Below the pieces are notes generated by a model, which was not told the DNA's origin, ran no database searches, and saw only the letters and a list, made by a program, of their open reading frames with translations. A DNA stretch of 47,579 bases. Origin: Aneurinibacillus sp. (GTDB taxonomy: Bacteria > Bacillota > UBA5301 > DYFA01). Every line of letters begins with the position of its first letter. Positions within the stretch are counted from its first letter, which is position 1. The translations under genes were made by a program, and so were the position numbers. This document shows positions 42,257 through 47,579 of the stretch, one piece after another. The stretch covers positions 1 through 47,579 of the forward strand of contig DYFA01000043.1 of NCBI GenBank assembly GCA_020725425.1, in the 5' to 3' direction.

Positions 42257-43737
42257 ACCATCCTGGACGGGGTGCGGCCGGAGCGCTTGTTGTTGTCGCC
42301 GGCCGCGGGGACCAAGGGGAAGGAGATGTGGAAGGCGGTGCCCTGGCCGACCTTGCTCTCGACCCAGATCCGCCCCGAAAGCAGCTCCACCAGGCGGGAA
42401 GTGATGTAGAGGCCCAGGCCGAGCCCGGAAACGCCGGAGGCGGCTGCTTTCCGGGACCGGTAGAACTTCTCGAAGATCATCGGGAGTTCTTCCTCCGGGA
42501 TACCGCTGCCGTAGTCGATGACCGAGACCACCGCCCGCCCTTTGGCCGTGGAGAGCTTCACCACCACCGGGCTCGTCGGCGGCGAGTACTTGAGGGCGTT
42601 GGAGATGAGGTTCACCAGGATCTGGTGGTAGGCTATGCGGTCCAGGTAGCAGAAGAGCGGGCCGGTGGCCTCCTCGAGATCCAACACCACCCGGGCGTAA
42701 TCCGGCGCGGCGGACAGGAGTCCTACCTCCGCCACGGTCAATTCGTACAGGTCGTGTTCCGTGGCGTTGACCGGAAGCCGGCCGGCGTCGAGGCGGGCGA
42801 TCTGCAGCATCTGATCGAGCAGGCCGGTCATCTGGTCGACCTCAGCCATGATGCGCGGCAGGACCAAGGCAGGCGATTCCTCTTCGCTCTTGCCTTTGCT
42901 TTCCTGCCGGGTTTTGAGGTCAGGAAGCTGCGCCAGGGCCGTCGCCCGCCTGCCCTTGCCGGGGGTAAGGCCAAGCTCCGCATAGGCCCGGATGACCGCC
43001 AACGGGGTCCGCAACTCGTGGGAGGCGGTGAAGAGGAATTCATCTTTGACTTGTTCAAGGCGCTTGATCGTGGAGATATCCCGGAGGAGGGTGACCGACC
43101 CGGTGATCTCCTTGGTCCCCGTATCCCGGATTGGCGAGGCGCTCACCAGGTAGAAGATTTCCTGTCCCTCCTTCCGGAAGACGATCGTCTCGTTCTCGAC
43201 CGCTTCCCCGGCCAGCGCCCGCTCGTGGGGGAAACCGCCTTTGGCCAGGGGAGTGCCGTCTTCGCGGAAAAACAAGGGGGTTCCGTCCTCCCGGCGCATC
43301 GCCTCCAGGCTGTGGCCCCGCCACTCCCGCCAGAGCCCCTCCTCGAAAGCCCGGTTGACCCGGACGAGGCGGCCATCCCTGTTGGTGACGTACAAAAGCG
43401 AGGTGATGTTTTCCAGGATCGTCTCCAACTCCGACACCAGGTCAGCCGCCGCACGCTGGGCTTCGATGAGCTTGGCGTTTTGCTCGGCCAACGCTTTGTT
43501 GGCCCGGCTTAGCATAAGAGCAAGCACGCCAATACCAATCGCCATGGGCGCGGTCATTATGATTTGAGCCATGATGGTGATGGGCACGCTGCGTAGCATA
43601 CTGGTCTCAAGTAGACTAACGACTATCATCCAGAGTATGGCGAGAACCACTCCCAAGGAAAGACGGCCACGCCAAGTCGCCTGACGGGACATGGGCAAAC
43701 TATTCTCTTGGTTATGGATCGATGGTTGGGTCGTCAT
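42244..43737 (-). CDS. Sensor histidine kinase with PAS domain, in agr operon
   Basis: This 497-aa kinase has two N-terminal transmembrane segments (about 27-49 and 53-76), a coiled segment, a PAS domain (about 103-222, LYVTNRDGRLVRVNRAFEE), the HisKA domain with phospho-acceptor His240 (FTASHELRTPLAVIRAY), N-box NLISNALKYSPP, G1 DYGSGIPEEEL and G2 GLGLGLY. About 40 extra polar residues separate the two HisKA helices (LTPGKGRRATALAQLP to EEESPAL). It is not an AgrC/HPK10-type kinase. The ATG overlaps the stop of the membrane-protein gene by four bases, so the two are coupled. No response regulator gene is adjacent. Confidence 0.92.
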   Translation of the reverse strand: MTTQPSIHNQENSLPMSRQATWRGRLSLGVVLAILWMIVVSLLETSMLRSVPITIMAQIIMTAPMAIGIGVLALMLSRANKALAEQNAKLIEAQRAAADLVSELETILENITSLLYVTNRDGRLVRVNRAFEEGLWREWRGHSLEAMRREDGTPLFFREDGTPLAKGGFPHERALAGEAVENETIVFRKEGQEIFYLVSASPIRDTGTKEITGSVTLLRDISTIKRLEQVKDEFLFTASHELRTPLAVIRAYAELGLTPGKGRRATALAQLPDLKTRQESKGKSEEESPALVLPRIMAEVDQMTGLLDQMLQIARLDAGRLPVNATEHDLYELTVAEVGLLSAAPDYARVVLDLEEATGPLFCYLDRIAYHQILVNLISNALKYSPPTSPVVVKLSTAKGRAVVSVIDYGSGIPEEELPMIFEKFYRSRKAAASGVSGLGLGLYITSRLVELLSGRIWVESKVGQGTAFHISFPLVPAAGDNNKRSGRTPSRMVQKL

Positions 43738-44237
43738 TTCTTAATACTAGTCTGGTCGCTCGGCGTTCTTGGCCACGCTTCAGGGGCACTAATCAGCTTA
43801 AATCGGAATAAACCGATCAAGCCGGCAACCAGAATCAAAATGGATGCAGAAAGGTAGCCCCCAAAGAGATAGCCCGGTAAAGATTGGACCAAGTCAGACA
43901 CAGCCATCCGCCTCGCCGTGAGCACAGGGGCAAGGACCAAAGCATGCCCCATGGACAAAAGGAAATTGGTGATGGTCGCGGCAGTGATAGCCGTCTGAAC
44001 TGATACTCGGAAGAACAACATGGTGATGAGCACGTACGCGATGAAAAGGACTAGAGTGTGAAAGCCGAAGGGAAAGGGCAATAGACGTGCCAACGGAACG
44101 GATATGGCAAAGACAAATACAGCCCGCCAGAACTGTCGGGATGGGGGCCGTAGACCTAACAGTCGGGTTCCGCAGTACATCATCAAGACTGCCTCTGGTA
44201 TTTGATAAAGCAACCACGGGAGAACTATCTGCTTCAC
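43734..44237 (-). CDS. Five-helix membrane protein in agr operon, possible separate receptor
   Basis: About 167 aa, mostly hydrophobic, with five predicted transmembrane segments: about 4-28, 38-55, 60-78, 84-106 and 122-146. A short basic and polar tail ends SDQTSIKK. I recognise no family motif. Size and helix number resemble the detached N-terminal sensor part of AgrC-type receptors. The GTG at 44237 was chosen because GGGGTGG lies six bases upstream; a TTG at 44243 is in frame. It lies 54 bases after agrD and overlaps the kinase gene. A role as pheromone receptor passing the signal to the kinase is inference. Confidence 0.75.
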   Translation of the reverse strand: MKQIVLPWLLYQIPEAVLMMYCGTRLLGLRPPSRQFWRAVFVFAISVPLARLLPFPFGFHTLVLFIAYVLITMLFFRVSVQTAITAATITNFLLSMGHALVLAPVLTARRMAVSDLVQSLPGYLFGGYLSASILILVAGLIGLFRFKLISAPEAWPRTPSDQTSIKK

Positions 44238-44291
44238 TCGCAACCACCCCGCCTGCAGCGACCAAGATAGGCCCCGGGAAGAGCCTTCGGC

Positions 44292-44414
44292 CTACTTAAT
44301 CAGCGACTTGGGAACCTCCGGTTGATAGCCGAAGAGCCAGCACGCGGAGGCGACGCCACTCGCGACCAACGTGGTCAGCATTGCCATTATGGCGATACCA
44401 ATCAGCTTCTTCAC
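44292..44414 (-). CDS. agrD: AgrD-like cyclic lactone autoinducer precursor
   Basis: This is a 40-residue peptide with the three parts of AgrD: an amphipathic and hydrophobic leader (VKKLIGIAIMAMLTTLVAS), a core with a single cysteine (SACWLFGY), and an acidic proline-rich tail (QPEVPKSLIK). Aligned with known AgrD peptides, the thiolactone ring would be Cys-Trp-Leu-Phe-Gly, cut before YQPEVPKSL. The GTG start at 44414 has GGGGAGGG six bases upstream. The gene follows agrB by 20 bases. It is too short for most gene finders unless a longer, wrong start is taken. Confidence 0.9.
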   Translation of the reverse strand: MKKLIGIAIMAMLTTLVASGVASACWLFGYQPEVPKSLIK

Positions 44415-44434
44415 CGATAACCCTCCCCTTTTTT

Positions 44435-45052
44435 CTAAGTCTTTCGAGGTGCGCCCAGCGCTCGGTTGACCAGGTGGTAGAACCGCGCTCCTCCCGGGGT
44501 CAAAGTCCCAACTTGCCAAATGAGGCCAAGAGCACTAGCAGCAACCAAGCTGGACCCTCCTCGGTAAAGCACACATCCCATGATGATTACCCAGCCGGCC
44601 AACGCAACCCAGGACACCCTCCTGAGCTTAGCTTTCTGAGGCGGAGAAATAGGCTTAGCAGGCGAATCCACCGGAGCGTACCTGTGAATGGTTACGCCCG
44701 CAAGTCCAGCCACTACCAGAACGATCCCCATAAGCCAAAAGGGCACTATGTCGGTCAGAGCAGCCGCCAAAGAACCTAAGCCTGCCGCAATTACAGCAGA
44801 GGCGATTGCACATGTCCAGGGATCACTGAAATGGGCGCCACCAGTAAGGGAGCGGAAAACGGCAGAAGTTAGGGCCACTACCAGGGTCAAGCCAAAGGCA
44901 CCAACCAGAATTCCGGCTAGAACTACAGTCAGGGTGTCGATGACGAAAAGTAGAATATAAGTAACCCCAAACGCCAGCAGATCCCGGCGCTCTTCTGAAA
45001 AGCCAAAATACCTGATCATCCGGTCAGTGAGGGCCTTGGCTACGACCTCCAT
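44435..45052 (-). CDS. agrB: AgrB-like peptide-processing membrane protease
   Basis: This 205-aa integral membrane cysteine protease removes the AgrD tail and forms the thiolactone. The catalytic pair has the AgrB spacing: His74 in LTGGAHFSD and Cys81, seven residues later (PWTCAIAS). Five or six hydrophobic segments follow the short N-terminal amphipathic region (ALTDRMIRYFGFSEERRDLLAFGVTYI), which matches AgrB. It is the first gene of the agr operon. The DNA here is visibly less GC-rich than its neighbours, which may mean horizontal acquisition. Confidence 0.93.
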   Translation of the reverse strand: MEVVAKALTDRMIRYFGFSEERRDLLAFGVTYILLFVIDTLTVVLAGILVGAFGLTLVVALTSAVFRSLTGGAHFSDPWTCAIASAVIAAGLGSLAAALTDIVPFWLMGIVLVVAGLAGVTIHRYAPVDSPAKPISPPQKAKLRRVSWVALAGWVIIMGCVLYRGGSSLVAASALGLIWQVGTLTPGGARFYHLVNRALGAPRKT

Positions 45053-45131
45053 GTAGGCTCATCCTGCCTGCCATATTGTTCCTGACACTTACTCCTTCGG
45101 TGGAATTTGTCACATTCCTGCCGCACAACCC

Positions 45132-45160
45132 ATTATTCTAGCCAATACGGCAAAATGCAA
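45132..45160 (-). promoter_or_regulatory. Putative promoter of the agr operon
   Basis: On the minus strand TTGCAT (45155-45160) and AATAAT (45132-45137) are 17 bases apart, about 80 bases before agrB. The -10 matches five of six bases and the -35 only three. Between it and agrB lies the dyad GGAAT-N7-ATTCC (45102-45118), a possible regulator site. Confidence 0.35.
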
Positions 45161-45162
45161 GG

Positions 45163-46242
45163 TCACTCGTTCCGGGTCGGAGTTGCGGTCGAGCTTCGCC
45201 GGAGGTTGAGCGAGGTTAGCACGGCGAGCAGCTTGCTGCCGCGGCGGGCTGCCGCGGCGATGGCCTGCTTCGTGGCCAGGTCCAGGCCTTGCCACGGCGG
45301 CACGAGGTGCAGGTTGGAGTGGGTGAAGGAGGGGCCGGGCGCCGAATCATGGCCCTTCACAGGGAAGAAGGCGCCGGACCACTCGAAGAAGATCTCGTTG
45401 CGGGTGGGAAAGACCCTGACGGACAGCGCCAGGCGCCCGCCAGCCTCAAGCCGGCAAGGTTCCGCCACGGGAAGGAACATCTGCCCCCAGTGGGTCGAGG
45501 GTCGGTCGGGGGAGTTCGACACCAGCAGCTCGTTCCCGTCGTAGGCCGAAAACCACGCCGCCACGCCGTGACAGACGCCCTCGCGGTCGGCGGGAAGTTC
45601 CAGGGACGTGCGTTCCGGCAGGCGGTCGGCCGTCCCCAGGTCCAGGTCGTAGAGCGAGACAGGCGGGCCCAGCAGGGCGGAGGGGGAGAGCCAGACGCGG
45701 TGGGGCGTGTTGAGGGAGAGATGGCGCATCAGGCTGAACCGGACCCCGCACCGTTCCGCCGATGGCCAGGTGAGACGGGCATAGGTCTCCTCCACGCTGG
45801 CCGGCGCCACGAAGACCTGCACCCGGGAGGGGATGAGGCGCCCGCCGGGCTTGAGGAACCGCCGCCGGGCGTCGGCCATGATCTCCACGATGTTCTCCTC
45901 GACCCCCATCCCGCCGAGAGTCTCCGAGACCACCACGTCGGCCCGCTCCGGCACTTCGACCCGCCGGGAGTCGCGGGGCAGGAAGGTCACCCGGTCGGCC
46001 CAGCCGTTCTCCGCCACCGTCGCCCGAGCCATCTCCACGATCTGGCCCACCTCGATGGCGTAGACCCGCCGGGCCCCGGCGGCGCAGGCGAAGCAGGCGA
46101 GGATGCCGGTGCCGGTGCCGACGTCCACCACCGCGTCGCCGGGACGGACCACCGCCGCGATGGCCCGGCGAAAGGCCTCCGTCCGGACGGCGTCGTCGAG
46201 CATGCGGCGGTGGTAGTCCAACAGGATCTTGGTGCTCTCCAC
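45163..46242 (-). CDS. Protein arginine methyltransferase (PRMT)-like protein
   Basis: This 359-aa protein has the PRMT layout. The pre-motif helix is YHRRMLDDAVRTEAFRRAI (10-28) and SAM motif I is VVDVGTGTGILACFA (38-52), followed by the acidic end YAIEVG. The double-E loop SETLGGMGVEENIVEIM has Glu107 and Glu116, nine residues apart as in PRMT1, and the THW loop STHWGQMFLPV is at 249-259. The C-terminal half forms the beta-barrel part. PRMTs are mainly eukaryotic, with scattered bacterial homologues of unknown target. The GTG start is 13 bases after the transketolase stop, so cotranscription is likely. The substrate, protein or small molecule, is unknown. Confidence 0.8.
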   Translation of the reverse strand: MESTKILLDYHRRMLDDAVRTEAFRRAIAAVVRPGDAVVDVGTGTGILACFACAAGARRVYAIEVGQIVEMARATVAENGWADRVTFLPRDSRRVEVPERADVVVSETLGGMGVEENIVEIMADARRRFLKPGGRLIPSRVQVFVAPASVEETYARLTWPSAERCGVRFSLMRHLSLNTPHRVWLSPSALLGPPVSLYDLDLGTADRLPERTSLELPADREGVCHGVAAWFSAYDGNELLVSNSPDRPSTHWGQMFLPVAEPCRLEAGGRLALSVRVFPTRNEIFFEWSGAFFPVKGHDSAPGPSFTHSNLHLVPPWQGLDLATKQAIAAAARRGSKLLAVLTSLNLRRSSTATPTRNE

Positions 46243-46255
46243 AGCCCCGTACCTG

Positions 46256-47212
46256 CTACCGGCCCTTCTTGCGGGCCAGCAACTTCCGGGCGGTCTGCGC
46301 CACGTTCCCGGCGGTCAGGCCGTGGAGCTTCAAGAGCTCCTCGGGGCTGCCGGACTCGCCGAACTGGTCCCGGATACCGATCATGGCCATGGGCACCGGG
46401 CACTCCTCCGCCACCACCTCGGCCACCGCGGCGCCCAGTCCGCCGATAAGCTGGTGCTCCTCCGCCGTGACGATGGCCCCTGTCTCCTGGGCGGCTTTCA
46501 CGATCGCCTCCCGGTCCAGGGGCTTCAGGGTGTGCAAGTTGATTACCCGGGCCGAAATGCCTTCCTTCGCCAGCTCATCGGCAGCGAGCAGGCACTGGCT
46601 CACCATGTACCCGTTGGCGATGAGGCTGATGTCCGACCCTTCCCGGAAGACCGCCGCCTTCCCCAGCTCGAACGGGGTGTCGGGAGCGGTGATGACCGGC
46701 GTCTTCTCCCGCCCGAAGCGGACATAGGCCGGACCGAACATCTTTCCGACGGCGATGGTCGCCTTTTTCGTCTCGTAGTAGTCGCAGGGAACCACCAGGG
46801 TCATGTTGGGCAACACCCGGATCAGGGCGCAGTCCTCCAGCGCCTGGTGGGTGGCGCCGTCCGGGCCGACAGAGATCCCGCCGTGGGCGCCGCCCATCTT
46901 GACGTTGAGGTTGGAGTAGCAGATGGTGGTTCGAATCTGGTCCCACGCCCGGCCGGACAGGAACACGCCGTAGGTGCAGACGAAGGGGATCTTGCCGGCG
47001 AGCGAGAGCCCGCCCGCCGCTCCCAGCATGTTCTGCTCGGCGATCCCGAAGCTGAAGAAGCGGTCGGGGAATTTCTCCTTGAACCAGAGGGCGCGGGTCG
47101 AGTCGGAGAGGTCGGCCCCGAGCACCACCACCCGGGGGTCGGCCTGCCCCAGCTCTATCATCCCTTCGCCAAATCCGTCACGGGACAGTTTCCACTCGAA
47201 CAATCCTCGCAC
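46256..47212 (-). CDS. Transketolase, C-terminal subunit
   Basis: This 318-aa protein contains the pyrimidine-binding domain of transketolase (VVLGADLSDSTRALWFKEKFPDRFFSFGIAEQNMLGAAGGLSLAG, with the catalytic Glu in GIAEQNM) and the C-terminal domain (ALEDCALIRVLPNMTLVVPCDYYETKKA to EEHQLIGGLGAAVAEVV). Split transketolases of this size are common in archaea and in Clostridia. Together with the upstream N-terminal subunit it interconverts pentose-phosphate-pathway sugars using thiamine diphosphate. It is separated by nine bases from that gene. Confidence 0.94.
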   Translation of the reverse strand: MRGLFEWKLSRDGFGEGMIELGQADPRVVVLGADLSDSTRALWFKEKFPDRFFSFGIAEQNMLGAAGGLSLAGKIPFVCTYGVFLSGRAWDQIRTTICYSNLNVKMGGAHGGISVGPDGATHQALEDCALIRVLPNMTLVVPCDYYETKKATIAVGKMFGPAYVRFGREKTPVITAPDTPFELGKAAVFREGSDISLIANGYMVSQCLLAADELAKEGISARVINLHTLKPLDREAIVKAAQETGAIVTAEEHQLIGGLGAAVAEVVAEECPVPMAMIGIRDQFGESGSPEELLKLHGLTAGNVAQTARKLLARKKGR

Positions 47213-47221
47213 CCCTTTCGC

Positions 47222-47579
47222 CTACAGTACCGTCAGGTGTTTCAGCGCCTCTTCCAGCTCGTCGCGCTTGGGCGCCTTGCCGTGCCAGCCGGCCTGATTC
47301 TCCATGAAGGGCACCCCCTTGCCCTTGACGGTCCGGGCGATGATCACGGTGGGTCTCCCTTTCATCTGTTCGGCCTGGTTATAGGCCTCAATGACCTCGT
47401 CCAGCTTGTGGCCGTTGATCTGGAGGACGTTCCAGTTGAAGGCCCTCCACTTGTCGGCGTACGGGTCGAGGGTCATCACCTCTTCGGTGTTGCCGTCGAT
47501 CTGCAGGTAGTTGCGGTCCACGATGGCGCACAGGTTATCCAGGCGGTAGTGGCCGGCGCTCATCGCCGCCTCCCAGACC
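47222..47579 (-). CDS. Transketolase, N-terminal subunit (partial, runs off right edge)
   Basis: The frame is open from the stop at 47222 to the window edge with no start codon needed inside (VWEAAMSAGHYRLDN). The visible 119 codons are the end of the thiamine-diphosphate-binding domain: DNLCAIVDRNYLQIDGNTEEVM, the ING-H loop (LQINGHKLDEVIEAYNQA) and TVKGKGVPFMENQAGWHGKAP. Usual length of this subunit is about 270 residues, so the first half is missing. Confidence 0.93.
   Translation of the reverse strand, partial: VWEAAMSAGHYRLDNLCAIVDRNYLQIDGNTEEVMTLDPYADKWRAFNWNVLQINGHKLDEVIEAYNQAEQMKGRPTVIIARTVKGKGVPFMENQAGWHGKAPKRDELEEALKHLTVL

Noticed and set aside
1-47579. rRNA or tRNA genes and riboswitches
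   Set aside because: I looked for cloverleaf-like arms with CCA ends and for common riboswitch cores in the intergenic gaps and saw none convincing. A covariance-model search would be needed to exclude them.

Overview
The window is GC-rich DNA (mostly about 65% by eye) from an anaerobic, probably thermophilic bacterium. Several marks point to a Bacillota-type (Clostridia-like) lineage: an AgrB/AgrD peptide-pheromone operon, a small GerE-like LuxR regulator, a Gram-positive-type LexA (SOS) operator and a subtype I-B CRISPR-Cas system. An ABC exporter with a LolA-like periplasmic protein and a beta-barrel ending in Phe, together with multiheme c-type cytochromes, suggests that the cell also has an outer membrane. 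The species cannot be named from the sequence alone.

Layout. 1-9226: the leader-proximal end of a CRISPR array and a complete minus-strand cas6-cas8b-cas7-cas5-cas3-cas4-cas1-cas2 operon. 9227-9499: an intergenic stretch rich in inverted repeats. 9500-9995: a Phd/YefM-ParE-like toxin-antitoxin pair whose toxin has lost its core. 10200-14481: a plus-strand HPr kinase/PEP-carboxykinase-like P-loop protein, an SGNH hydrolase, RidA and two divergent tetraheme cytochromes. 14589-24491: a tightly overlapping eleven-gene minus-strand operon, in transcription order ubiD, ubiA, ubiX, a six-heme cytochrome, an SsuABC-type ABC importer, an SRPBCC protein, a citryl-CoA-lyase/citrate-synthase homologue and two acyl-CoA synthetase subunits. 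It may link menaquinone synthesis, electron transfer and ATP-dependent citrate (or related acid) cleavage. 24619-30100: a glycosyltransferase, a GerE-like regulator, an iron alcohol dehydrogenase and a Ca2+-type P-ATPase.

30101-34987 is a decay island. A strong promoter with a perfect LexA operator in its spacer faces a transposase remnant without its catalytic domain. Behind it lie truncated AtuA/DUF4387, glycosyltransferase, methyltransferase and FkbM genes, several with clean internal deletions. 35112-42256 is a plus-strand export locus: three FtsX/MacB-type permeases, a LolD-like ATPase, a GbsR/MarR regulator with a palindromic operator over its own promoter, a LolA-like protein and an outer-membrane barrel.

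42244-45052 is a compact minus-strand agrB-agrD operon. A stand-alone five-helix membrane protein and a PAS histidine kinase replace the usual one-piece AgrC receptor, and there is no adjacent response regulator. This is the best candidate here for an undescribed signalling arrangement. 45163-47579 holds a bacterial protein-arginine-methyltransferase-like gene and a split transketolase whose N-terminal half runs off the right edge.
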